Source of the DNA: Bacteroidaceae bacterium
GTDB lineage: Bacteria > Bacteroidota > Bacteroidia > Bacteroidales > Bacteroidaceae
Assembly (NCBI GenBank): GCA_017935785.1
Contig: JAGBGU010000077.1
Coordinates: 1-37,206 of the forward strand
Reading direction: 5' to 3'
Length of the DNA: 37,206 bases
In this document: one piece after another, positions 1 to 6,729 of the stretch
How the letters are laid out: the number at the start of each line of letters is the position of its first letter
Numbering within the stretch: position 1 is the stretch's first letter
The notes under the pieces: generated by a model
Database searches by the model: none
Told to the model about the DNA's origin: nothing
Seen by the model: the letters and a program-made list of their open reading frames with translations, nothing else
Translations under genes and position numbers: made by a program

Positions 1-7
1 ACCTTTG
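1..7 (+). promoter_or_regulatory. partial Bacteroidetes -7 box
   Basis: ACCTTTG at the window edge would complete TACCTTTG, the TAnnTTTG -7 element, if the preceding base is T. The same octamer precedes the NfeD-like gene at 34210. It lies only 6 bp before the ATG at 14, so the transcript would have almost no leader. The -33 box falls outside the window. Confidence 0.4.
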
Positions 8-13
8 CATATC

Positions 14-1921
14 ATGACACTGTATAGGACACTTTTGACAATCCTTTTGGCCGCCATTTTCACCGCCTGCACGGAACATGGCGACTTTGAACGGCGGCTG
101 GCCACGGCGGACAGTCTGATGACGCACGAGATGCCCGATTCCGCCTACCGTATGCTGTGTGGCATGGATGCCGAAGCGGAAGAGGTGAGCGAACCTTTAC
201 GCATGCGCCACCTGCTCCTGCGCTCCAATGCGCAGAACAAGGCATACGTGGATTTCACGTCGGACAGCATCGGCTGCCTGCTGGTGGACTACTACGATGC
301 GCACGGCACACCCAACGAACGGATGCTGGCGCATTACATCAAGGGCTGTGCCTACCGCGATATGGGCGACCAGCCTGCTTCCCTACGTTGCTACAACGAT
401 GCCGTGGCAGCAGCGGATACCTCCCGTGCGGATTGCAATTATGACCAGCTCAGCATCATCTACGGTCAGATTGCCGACATATTCGACCGCCGCGCCATGC
501 CCGACAATGCCCTGCAAGCCTACGAATATGCGGAACGCTATGCGTGGAAGGCCAAAGATACTATCAATGTGCTGACCATTTGGGGTAACAAATCTAATGC
601 GCTCATCAACCAAGGCAAAATCGGAGAAGCCTTGCGCATAAAGGAAGCGGCGGCAGAAGGATTTGAGAACATGGGATATCCTCAAAAATCAGCCAGGGTA
701 TTGGGACTTTGCATCAAATGGTATGCCCGACAAGGGAAGTTTGACAAAGCCAAGGCAGCTATGAACGAATATGAAAACCATTCTGGTTATTTCTTGGAGA
801 ACGGAGACGCCAAACCGGGGAAAGAAGGATATTACCACATCAAAGGCACCTACTTCCTGGAAAAGGGAGAAATGGATTCTGCCGAACATTATTTTCGCAA
901 ACTGCAGCAAAGCGGCACCACTCGCAACGACCTGTATCTGGCAGCATGGGGTATGACACAATTATATTATGGCAAAATGCCATTGGACTCTATCGGGAAA
1001 TACGCCCTACAGACTTTGGCACACAACGATACCTTATATAATATAAGGGCTGCAGAAAATCTGCAGAATGCACAAGCCATGTATGACTATGCCCGCCACC
1101 AAGAAAAAGCACACCGCAAGGAGCTGGAAGCAAAAGAGGCCAAGTTGAAACAATTCAAATGGGTCATCAGATGTATTGTTATTGCCGTCTTAGCATCCAT
1201 TCTGTGCGGCGGCGGCATTTTCTTCTGGCGCAAACGAAGCCGCAAGTTCCGCAGGCACTTCAAGCTCATCCACCAATACATTGGCCAGAAAAAGACAGAA
1301 CTGGACATCAGCAGACAAGAAAAATCCGACCTCTGCACACAATTGCACACCGCCAACGAAGAGAATGCACTCTTGAACACGCAAATTGATGCCTACAACC
1401 AAAAAATCAACCGCCTCAACGAACAGATAAAAGACAAGACCCGCCTGATACAAGAGCTGAACAAAACCATCAACCAGAATGCCACAGACCTGCAACTGAA
1501 GGAGCAGATGCAGCAGACCATTGCCATCTTGCAGGAAAGGGTGGACGTTTATCAAAAGGAAATTGACATCCACACCCAGACACACAGTCTGAATCTGCTG
1601 CAACAACTCCCCGATGTAAAACGGATGCTTGAAATGGGCTTGAACCGTAAGGTGAAGCCCACATACAAAGACTGGCACGCCCTCTATCCCTTGGTGGAAG
1701 AGTTCTGTCCCAAACTGGCTGTCATCCGCAATGACATCGACCATGCAGACTACCAAATCTGCGTCCTCACCAAATTGGGTTGCAAACTTTCTGACATTGT
1801 TTATCTGACCGGTCTGAACAACAACAACCTTTCCACCCGCCGCCTCCGCTTGCTCAAAAAACTGTTCCACACCAATGTGGGTGGCGCTGCCATGTTCGAC
1901 AAACTAATGAGAGAACTATAA
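14..1921 (+). CDS. TPR-repeat, membrane-anchored HTH-like regulator
   Basis: A 635-residue protein. It begins with a lipoprotein-type signal ending FTAC (Cys19), followed by helical TPR-like repeats to about residue 350. A transmembrane segment lies at about 382-405 (WVIRCIVIAVLASILCGGG). A long coiled coil fills 410-530. The C-terminus, about 575-613 (DYQICVLTKLGCKLSDIVYL), resembles an HTH of the LuxR kind. This architecture is common in Bacteroidales, where such proteins are thought to sense a signal with the TPR part and act on DNA through the C-terminus; that role is inferred. A TTG nine bases upstream is in frame, but the ATG at 14 gives the proper signal peptide. The next gene downstream is a truncated secreted-protein gene with its own promoter, which may be a former target. 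Confidence 0.8.
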   Translation: MTLYRTLLTILLAAIFTACTEHGDFERRLATADSLMTHEMPDSAYRMLCGMDAEAEEVSEPLRMRHLLLRSNAQNKAYVDFTSDSIGCLLVDYYDAHGTPNERMLAHYIKGCAYRDMGDQPASLRCYNDAVAAADTSRADCNYDQLSIIYGQIADIFDRRAMPDNALQAYEYAERYAWKAKDTINVLTIWGNKSNALINQGKIGEALRIKEAAAEGFENMGYPQKSARVLGLCIKWYARQGKFDKAKAAMNEYENHSGYFLENGDAKPGKEGYYHIKGTYFLEKGEMDSAEHYFRKLQQSGTTRNDLYLAAWGMTQLYYGKMPLDSIGKYALQTLAHNDTLYNIRAAENLQNAQAMYDYARHQEKAHRKELEAKEAKLKQFKWVIRCIVIAVLASILCGGGIFFWRKRSRKFRRHFKLIHQYIGQKKTELDISRQEKSDLCTQLHTANEENALLNTQIDAYNQKINRLNEQIKDKTRLIQELNKTINQNATDLQLKEQMQQTIAILQERVDVYQKEIDIHTQTHSLNLLQQLPDVKRMLEMGLNRKVKPTYKDWHALYPLVEEFCPKLAVIRNDIDHADYQICVLTKLGCKLSDIVYLTGLNNNNLSTRRLRLLKKLFHTNVGGAAMFDKLMREL

Positions 1922-1929
1922 TCCCCTCC

Positions 1930-1999
1930 TCACGCGAATCCCACGAATCTCGCAAAATATTACTCTAAGCCTTTGGCGGGATTAGCGGGATTTGCGTGA
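1930..1999. repeat. imperfect inverted repeat, possible terminator
   Basis: Arms 1930-1953 and 1976-1999 match at 20 of 24 positions as inverted copies (TCACGCGAATCCC against GGGATTTGCGTGA at the outer ends). It starts 8 bp after the regulator's stop codon. The same TCACGCAAATCCCACGAATC sequence recurs at 4512-4535, so this is a dispersed intergenic module and not only a local terminator. Confidence 0.6.
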
Positions 2000-2011
2000 A
2001 TAAAAAACTTC

Positions 2012-2068
2012 GGACGCTGCACGCAGACGTCCCTACCCCCTCACAACTCACTGCTCACGACTCACTGC
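2012..2068. repeat. hairpin plus four heptanucleotide repeats
   Basis: GGACGCTGC/GCAGACGTCC at 2012-2032 forms a short hairpin with one bulge. Four heptads follow at 2041-2068: TCACAAC, TCACTGC, TCACGAC, TCACTGC. Read on the minus strand this is GAGTCGT GAGCAGT GAGTTGT, the same order as the copy at 4480-4500. The rest of the 388-bp gap (2069-2309) holds a TGTTCTTTTGTCGAAAAA motif at 2087-2104 and many TTGTACAC/TGTACA words, but no gene. Confidence 0.65.
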
Positions 2069-2238
2069 CCAAAAACCTGTTCCTTCTGTTCTTTTGTCGA
2101 AAAATACACAAAACTGTACACAAAAACGCTAAAAACAGCTCTAAAAACCGTCTTGTACACTCCCGTACAATTGCCCCCCCTTATTAAATGCCTGATAATC
2201 TGCTATTTAATTTTGTACACTTTTGTACACTGTTTTCC

Positions 2239-2269
2239 TTTGTCATTTCTTGCACTAATACTAATTTTG
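2239..2269 (+). promoter_or_regulatory. Bacteroidetes promoter for truncated gene
   Basis: TTTG at 2239-2242, 19 bp, then TAATTTTG at 2262-2269: a full match to the Bacteroidetes consensus. It lies 40 bp upstream of the ATG at 2310. Confidence 0.65.
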
Positions 2270-2309
2270 CAGCGGAAATCATTACGAACCAACAAAAAAT
2301 TTTTATTCT

Positions 2310-2486
2310 ATGACAAAGAAAACATTTCTCTTAACCTGCCTTCTTGGCATGTTTGCGCCTGGAGTTCGGGCGCATCTCTACACACCAGAACATGTGTCAG
2401 TCCTCACAATGGTAGAGGGTAAAAAATTGGCCAATAGCTCAAATTGCAGGATGGAATGTGCCTCTAGGCCTAATGTACACAAGTGA
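2310..2486 (+). pseudogene. truncated gene for a secreted protein
   Basis: A 58-codon frame starting with a good signal peptide (MTKKTFLLTCLLGMFAPGVR, cleavage probably after RA). It then runs about 20 plausible residues (HLYTPEHVSVLTMVEGKKLA) into a region with a duplicated 22-bp sequence, where it stops. The intact promoter and signal peptide with no mature domain suggest the 5' remnant of a larger exported protein cut off by a rearrangement. The junction is near 2430, where the first 22-bp direct repeat begins. The lost product cannot be identified. A genuine small secreted peptide is possible but less likely. Confidence 0.5.
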
Positions 2487-2556
2487 TTTGAGCGATTCAA
2501 ACGTTTGAGAGCAAAATCGACGTTCAAAATAGCTCAATAGCTCAAATTGCAGGATG
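2432..2556. repeat. 22-bp direct repeat pair flanking 81 bp
   Basis: The 22-bp sequence containing AATAGCTCAAATTGCAGGAT is present exactly at 2432-2453 and 2535-2556. The second copy is preceded by an extra AATAGCTC. Between them sits a perfect 12-bp palindrome, TCAAACGTTTGA (2497-2508). The pair marks the boundary between the truncated secreted-protein gene and the zinc-ribbon ORF. Confidence 0.75.
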
Positions 2557-2583
2557 TGACATTACTCAATCTTCGATAAACAC

Positions 2584-2591
2584 TAACTTTG
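2584..2591 (+). promoter_or_regulatory. -7 box upstream of zinc-ribbon ORF
   Basis: TAACTTTG matches TAnnTTTG and lies 34 bp before the ATG at 2626. No TTTG was found at the expected -33 distance. Confidence 0.45.
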
Positions 2592-2625
2592 TGGGCGTTT
2601 CAAAAGCCAGAAAATCAAGGTTAGT

Positions 2626-2823
2626 ATGAATAAGAAGAAATGTCAGGTGTGTGGTTCTTCGCACACTGTCAAGAATGGTATTCGTAACGGTGTCCAATTA
2701 TATAAATGTAGGGACTGTGGTTATCAGTTCCGGGCAGCAGCAGATGCCATTGGTGTCGCACTTGGAAGTGCTATGGCAGTTGCGAGTTCTGCCGCTGCTG
2801 CGCTCTATTTTGATGTTGAATAA
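2626..2823 (+). CDS. small zinc-ribbon protein like a transposase N-terminus
   Basis: A 65-residue product. Residues 1-36 form a zinc ribbon with Cys6, Cys9, Cys28 and Cys31 (CxxC-18-CxxC) and the sequence YKCRDCGYQFRA, closely resembling the N-terminal zinc-binding module of transposases of the IS1/IS256-variant type found in Bacteroides. Instead of a catalytic domain, residues 37-60 are a small-residue hydrophobic stretch (AIGVALGSAMAVASSAAAAL) that could be one transmembrane helix. The frame ends normally and has its own -7 box. It is either a transposase remnant fused by chance to another sequence, or a real zinc-ribbon membrane peptide. No transposase catalytic residues are visible nearby and no complete insertion sequence ends were found. 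Confidence 0.5.
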   Translation: MNKKKCQVCGSSHTVKNGIRNGVQLYKCRDCGYQFRAAADAIGVALGSAMAVASSAAAALYFDVE

Positions 2824-2948
2824 TATAACTTAGCCATCTCTGGGACATAGGGCATCCAATTTGACGTACCTTTTTTTAATTAACTTGAGTTTTTATCATT
2901 GTGTATGAAACATTTAATTAAATATTTTGAAAGAGTTCATTAGGATAG

Positions 2949-3624
2949 ACTAATAAGCATACAATTAACATACTTGCAAAAGCTAAGGAAATTCTTTCAA
3001 TATCAGGTACTACAAATTGGACACCTTATATGGAAGCTGTACATAATTACCAACAAAAATTGTCATACAACATGAAAATTATTGTTAATCGAGGCATTGA
3101 TAAACTCTATACCAAAATTGTCATTTTAAAGAATTCAAAAAAAATAGCTGTTTGTCCATTCATTGTCGACCATTGCATATTTGACACAAAAGAAGGCGAT
3201 AAGATTGAAGTTAAATTGAAATTACTTGATACTTCTACAATAACAATCGCATCTTTTGTTTGCAACGTAGTTGGCGAGACATGTTATGTTAGTCCCTCTA
3301 TGATGTATAAAAGATGGGAGTTGGTTAACTTTAAAGTACTACCATTTTTCTGCACCCTGTTCTTCCTTATACAATTGATTTCGAAATCAAATGTATATGA
3401 ATGGTGCTTCACCATCATGATTGTTATAACAGTTTTATCCTTGATATGCTCTCAACTCTGTAGTATCATTCCTTCCACACGAAATAAGATCTACAAGTTA
3501 GAATACTTATAATTTGAAACAAAATTAGAAAAACAAAAAGAAAGGAGGTTAAAAATATCAGATTCAGATAAAGAGAAAAGTATTTTTTGAAAAGGCAGAA
3601 TCCGAAAAGCCTGTAATAGAGTAG
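2949..3624 (+). pseudogene. decayed gene for a membrane protein of unknown function
   Basis: The open part, 3030-3512 (ATG at 3030 or 3072), encodes up to 160 residues: a beta-rich N-terminal part (MKIIVNRGIDKLYTKIVILK) and two hydrophobic helices near residues 106-121 and 126-147. Protein-like sequence continues past both ends. Upstream in the same frame, 2949-3029 reads INILAKAKEILSISGTTNWT without any start codon and is closed by TAG at 2946. Downstream, after TAA at 3510-3512, the same frame reads KLEKQKERRLKISDSDKEKS to a T6 run (3583-3588). A one-base shift there continues as EKAESEKPVIE to TAG at 3622. This looks like one gene broken by a stop and a frameshift, with the true start lost. 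An ATG at 2905 (MKHLIKYFERVH, another frame) may be its old start. The region is much richer in A+T than its neighbours, suggesting recent transfer. Confidence 0.5.
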
Positions 3625-3646
3625 GAAAAACAAAAATTTGTAAGTT

Positions 3647-3886
3647 ATGAGATTCAAATATTGGCTTACAATAATAATTGTATTCAACGGAATTATAATT
3701 AGCCCAATCATTTATGATAAATATCTTGTACCAATGCTTACATTATGGGTTATCATTATCAGGCCATTAATAGATTATATTTTTATCAAAAAAAGGAATT
3801 TGCCATATAAAGGGAAGATGCTCATATATTCTTATCCTTTCTGGAGTTTCCATCATAAACTTATGTTCGAGAGCAGTAAAGAATAG
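3647..3886 (+). CDS. small membrane protein, unknown
   Basis: 79 residues. It has two hydrophobic helices, about 5-24 (YWLTIIIVFNGIIISPIIYD) and 28-47, followed by a basic, aromatic-rich tail (KKRNLPYKGKMLIYSYPFW). No family is recognised. It lies 22 bp after the end of the decayed gene, in the same orientation and with the same AT-rich composition, and may have belonged to the same unit. A hairpin at 3921-3954 could end its transcript. No recognisable promoter precedes it. Confidence 0.45.
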   Translation: MRFKYWLTIIIVFNGIIISPIIYDKYLVPMLTLWVIIIRPLIDYIFIKKRNLPYKGKMLIYSYPFWSFHHKLMFESSKE

Positions 3887-3920
3887 ACATCTACCATATT
3901 GATAGCCATTAATTTGCCAA

Positions 3921-3954
3921 AGGCTGTGTCGTAATTAATTTTACAACGCGGCCT
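3921..3954 (+). terminator. hairpin after the small membrane protein gene
   Basis: AGGCTGTGTCGTAA (3921-3934) can pair with TTACAACGCGGCCT (3941-3954) over 14 positions with two G-U pairs and one mismatch, around a TTAATT loop. It lies 34 bp past the stop at 3886. The T-rich tail is weak (CTTTAG). Confidence 0.45.
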
Positions 3955-4017
3955 CTTTAGTAATAACGAATAAATATCTACTGATGTTAACACTACACTT
4001 TACCATGTATTTTTTAA

Positions 4018-4204
4018 TATTGCTGTCCGGTAAAAATCATGAAGCGTTTCAAAAACAACATTTCCCCGGACAACCGATATGTTTGGTATACATATGAGCC
4101 ATTTTTTGGGGAAAAGTGCAGGATAAAGCTTAAAATGGGAAATAACAACCATATATGATTTGTCTGTTCTCATCTATCAAAGAGATTTTTACCGGACAGC
4201 AATA
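4018..4204. mobile_element. MITE-like element with 21-bp perfect inverted ends
   Basis: The left end contains ATTGCTGTCCGGTAAAAATC (4019-4038) and its exact reverse complement lies at 4184-4203; one more base pairs on each side, giving 21-bp perfect ends around 145 bp. Immediately inside the left end a 39-codon frame (4039-4158, MKRFKNNISPDNRYVWYTYE) runs without homology I can name. The size and perfect ends fit a non-autonomous transposable element or a deletion remnant of an insertion sequence. No clear target duplication is visible in the A/T-rich flanks. Confidence 0.6.
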
Positions 4205-4206
4205 AA

Positions 4207-4440
4207 AAAACTTTACACAAAAATCAGACGAAAATATCACTTAAGTGTTTCTTCAGTAACAGTTAAGTGTTTCCGCAAAAAGACTTAAGTAAAACTCAAG
4301 AAACACTTAAGTGTTTTTTTCGTGTGTTTTCGACCACATTGTCATTGTTTAGTATTTGCTTGATTATATGAATGTTGAGTGTTTGCATTCTTTGGTCTCT
4401 CTGCCCAAAAACTTCTTTTCTTGTTTTTTGACAAATAGAA
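4207..4440. repeat. 234-bp intergenic element, copy A
   Basis: It matches 22085-22318 without net insertion or deletion (constant offset of 17878). It carries four TTAA-centred motifs, starting at 4241, 4263, 4285 and 4307, exactly 22 bp apart. The last is a perfect 16-bp palindrome, AAACACTTAAGTGTTT (4301-4316). A T-rich stretch with CGTGTGTTTTCG follows, then TTTTTTGACAAAT at 4424-4436. It starts right after the MITE-like element and ends about 200 bp before the Rpn-like gene. Confidence 0.75.
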
Positions 4441-4479
4441 GATGATGGCACGCCAATGACGCAGATACGACAGTTTCTT

Positions 4480-4535
4480 GAGTAGTGAGCAGTGAGTTAT
4501 GAAGTATAATCTCACGCAAATCCCACGAATCTCAC
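4480..4535 (+). repeat. heptad repeat plus CACGCAAATCCC module
   Basis: Heptads GAGTAGT, GAGCAGT and GAGTTAT occupy 4480-4500, with a degenerate GAAGTAT after them. TCACGCAAATCCCACGAATC begins at 4512. The same two parts, in the same order on the minus strand, occur at 2068-1976, so this is a second copy of a composite intergenic repeat. Confidence 0.65.
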
Positions 4536-4614
4536 GGAATAAGAAGCGGTTCAAACGTTTTTGACACAACTCTATAAAAAACGGTAAAATGTTGCCGGTT
4601 TCGTGAGAATATCC

Positions 4615-4622
4615 TAACTTTG
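4615..4622 (+). promoter_or_regulatory. -7 box of the Rpn-like gene
   Basis: TAACTTTG fits TAnnTTTG. GTTG at about 4591-4594 is a possible weak -33 element at 20 bp. The ATG at 4640 is 17 bp beyond the box. Confidence 0.6.
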
Positions 4623-4639
4623 CAGAAGAGAAACCTAAA

Positions 4640-5533
4640 ATGCAGACTGTTATGGCAATAGATGACCTGAGCGAGAGATATGTCAATTTCTACACTGACT
4701 TCGCTTTTAAGAAACTCTTCGGCACCGAGGTGAACAAGGATTTGCTCATCAGTTTCCTTAATTCCATGTTCAACGGGCGGGAATTGATAACGGATCTGAC
4801 CTATCTGAACACCGAGCACATGGGCACATCGGAATTTGACCGCAAAGCCGTGTTTGATGTCTATTGCGAGAACGAGAAGGGGGAGAAGTTCCTTGTTGAG
4901 ATGCAGAGGGGCGAGCAGCAGTTCTTCAAGGACCGAAGCATCTTCTATTCCACCTTTCCCATTCGTGAGCAGGCTCAGCGCGGAACTGAATGGAACTACC
5001 GCTTGAAGGCCGTCTATACCATCGGCATCCTCAATTTCTGCTTCGACCGCAACAACCCTGAATATTTTCATCACGAAGTGAAGCTCACTGACACGAAAAC
5101 AGGAGAGGTTTTCTATGACAAGCTCTGCTACGTGTATCTGGAAATGCCCAAGTTCACCAAAACAGAGGACGAGCTGGAGACCCTGTTTGACAAGTGGCTC
5201 TATGCCATCCGACACCTCCCCACATTGCTGAAACGGCCAGAGGCGCTTCAGGAAAAGGTGTTCCAGCGTTTCTTTGAGGCCGCCGAGATTGCGAAGTTCA
5301 ACAAACAGGAACGCCTGGAGTACGAAGACACCCTGAAGGCGTACCGCGACTGGTACAGCGTAATGGAGACTGCGGAGAAGAAAGGCGAGGCAAAGGGAAG
5401 AGCCGAAGGAAGAGCCGAAGGCGAAGCCCAGAAAACTGTAGAAATTGCCCGTAACCTCAAGGCTTGCGGTGTGGATGTGGCCACCATCGCCCAAACAACA
5501 GGCCTTTCAAAAGAAGAGATTTCTACATTGTAG
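4640..5533 (+). CDS. Rpn/PD-(D/E)XK nuclease family transposase-like protein
   Basis: 297 residues, normal for the family annotated as PD-(D/E)XK transposase or Rpn recombination-promoting nuclease. The start reads DFAFKKLFG (residues 20-28), a family hallmark. The nuclease core is Asp73 in AVFDVYCENE, then Glu87 and Gln89 in FLVEMQ, the D...ExQ/ExK signature. The C-terminus (about 245-262) is a charged helix of repeated G-R/E-A-E/K units, then an HTH-like tail ending in TGLSKEEIST. E. coli Rpn proteins are DNA endonucleases that promote RecA-independent recombination; activity here is inferred. Such genes are usually multicopy and mobile in Bacteroidales. This one is flanked by repeats on both sides. 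The codon for Met6 at 4655 is an alternative start. Confidence 0.85.
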   Translation: MQTVMAIDDLSERYVNFYTDFAFKKLFGTEVNKDLLISFLNSMFNGRELITDLTYLNTEHMGTSEFDRKAVFDVYCENEKGEKFLVEMQRGEQQFFKDRSIFYSTFPIREQAQRGTEWNYRLKAVYTIGILNFCFDRNNPEYFHHEVKLTDTKTGEVFYDKLCYVYLEMPKFTKTEDELETLFDKWLYAIRHLPTLLKRPEALQEKVFQRFFEAAEIAKFNKQERLEYEDTLKAYRDWYSVMETAEKKGEAKGRAEGRAEGEAQKTVEIARNLKACGVDVATIAQTTGLSKEEISTL

Positions 5534-5610
5534 AAGCGGTGAGTGGTGAGCGGTAAACGATGAGCGGTGAACGGTGAGCGGTAAACGGTGAGCGGTAAAC
5601 GATGAACGAA
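5534..5610. repeat. eleven heptanucleotide tandem repeats
   Basis: It begins immediately after the Rpn-like stop codon. The units run AAGCGGT, GAGTGGT, GAGCGGT, AAACGAT, GAGCGGT, GAACGGT, GAGCGGT, AAACGGT, GAGCGGT, AAACGAT, GAACGAA. The phase is kept throughout, with GAGCGGT alternating with AAACGRT to give a 14-bp super-unit. It is related in sequence to the heptads at 2041, 4480 and 36795. Confidence 0.85.
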
Positions 5611-5641
5611 AAAACGCAACGCGGTGCATTGGCTTTTCAGA

Positions 5642-5725
5642 GCAGATATACTGCATGGGCCGATGCAGATATACTGCAACGGCTGTAGAAGTATATCTTA
5701 AACGGGCAACGCAGTACTACTGCGT
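5642..5725. repeat. duplicated TGCAG-type palindromes and a 17-bp palindrome
   Basis: GCAGATATACTGCA occurs at 5642-5655 and again at 5665-5678; each has TGCAG/CTGCA-type arms. ACGCAGTACTACTGCGT at 5709-5725 is a perfect palindrome about one central base and touches the stop codon of the minus-strand GH43-like gene, where it may help end transcription. Confidence 0.55.
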
Positions 5726-6708
5726 CAAAAAGCAGGTTTTAACTGAGGCTTGCCCTTACGCCACACCACTTCGCGGTTGGAGATGTACCATGTCTTTCCC
5801 TTATCATTATTACCCTGGAAGAACAGGAAGGTGCGACCGTCATCTGCAGTAAAGATATGCGGATGCCCGGATTCGCTGCTGTTCCACTCGCCTTCCTTGC
5901 CGTTGGGGAGGAAAGGAACATCACTCATGCGCTCCCAGCGTATGCCGTCCTTGCTTACCGCCACGCCAACCTGCTGCGGCCAGTTGTTATAGGCTCCGGC
6001 ATAGAACATATAGAGTTTGCGTCCCCTGCGGATAACCGATGCTCCCTCTATACATTCGCCTTCCCAAGGCAAAACGGGATAGAGGATGGACGAATCGGCC
6101 GCCAGGGTCCAGTCCTCGCGGTTGAAGTCGGTATCGGCCGGCGCTGTGGCTACGCCCAGAATCTGTTTCTTATACTCGGGGTCTCGGGATGCGAAATAGA
6201 GAAAATACTTATCCTTGAAGAATATCACTTCGGCATCTATGGCTCTTCCGCAATTCCATTCGCCCGTAGGACGGAAGATGGGATTGGTGGCGTTGCGCTG
6301 AAAATGGATACCGTCTGCGGAAACGGCATGGCAAATGGCATCCTTACGGCCGTTACCATAGATTTGATAGAAGAGATGCACCTTACCATCGCGCACCAAG
6401 GCTCCGGGGGCACAAAGTCCCTTCTGCTCATATTCTTCGGCAGGGGTTATCTCGCCCACCTTCTTCCACTGAATAAGATCCCGGCTCTCGGCAATACCGA
6501 TGTTCCAGCCCTTGCTCTTTCCGTTCTGGTGTGGAGGGATGGAAAAATACATCAGATACCTTCCGCCAAAACTTACCACATGAGGGTCTTTGGAGAAGGG
6601 CACTCCCTTGCGGGATGTATCGCCAAACATCATTCTGGGTTCATCAGCATAAAGAGCTGACACAAACATTAACAATATGAAGGACAGGATATGCTTTACC
6701 ATTTTCAT
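5725..6708 (-). CDS. secreted GH43-like five-bladed propeller glycosidase
   Basis: 327 residues with a signal peptide (residues 1-21, ending SALYA). Repeated blades are visible: DPHVVSFGGRYLMYFS (41-56), GLCAPGALVRDGKVHLFYQI (97-116), AIDAEVIFFKDKYFLYFASR (156-175) and CIEGASVIRRGRKLYMFYAG (219-238). This is the pattern of the GH43/GH32/GH117-like superfamily. By position Asp41, Asp158 and Glu221 are candidates for the catalytic base, pKa modulator and acid. The substrate cannot be read from sequence. The gene lies 21 bp downstream of manC in the same direction and is probably cotranscribed from the promoter at 7831-7862. Confidence 0.75.
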   Translation of the reverse strand: MKMVKHILSFILLMFVSALYADEPRMMFGDTSRKGVPFSKDPHVVSFGGRYLMYFSIPPHQNGKSKGWNIGIAESRDLIQWKKVGEITPAEEYEQKGLCAPGALVRDGKVHLFYQIYGNGRKDAICHAVSADGIHFQRNATNPIFRPTGEWNCGRAIDAEVIFFKDKYFLYFASRDPEYKKQILGVATAPADTDFNREDWTLAADSSILYPVLPWEGECIEGASVIRRGRKLYMFYAGAYNNWPQQVGVAVSKDGIRWERMSDVPFLPNGKEGEWNSSESGHPHIFTADDGRTFLFFQGNNDKGKTWYISNREVVWRKGKPQLKPAF

Positions 6709-6729
6709 CGGGGGAGAAAAGGATTTAAA

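Noticed and set aside
3541..3548. Strong Shine-Dalgarno-like AAAGGAGG
   Set aside because: No ATG, GTG or TTG follows at a usable distance; it lies in the decayed reading frame.
4207..4330. CRISPR array
   Set aside because: Repeats are only about 8-12 bp with 22-bp period, leaving no room for spacers, and there are no cas genes.
4532..5494. Open frame on the minus strand over the Rpn-like gene
   Set aside because: It is antisense to a gene with an intact D...ExQ nuclease signature and a promoter.
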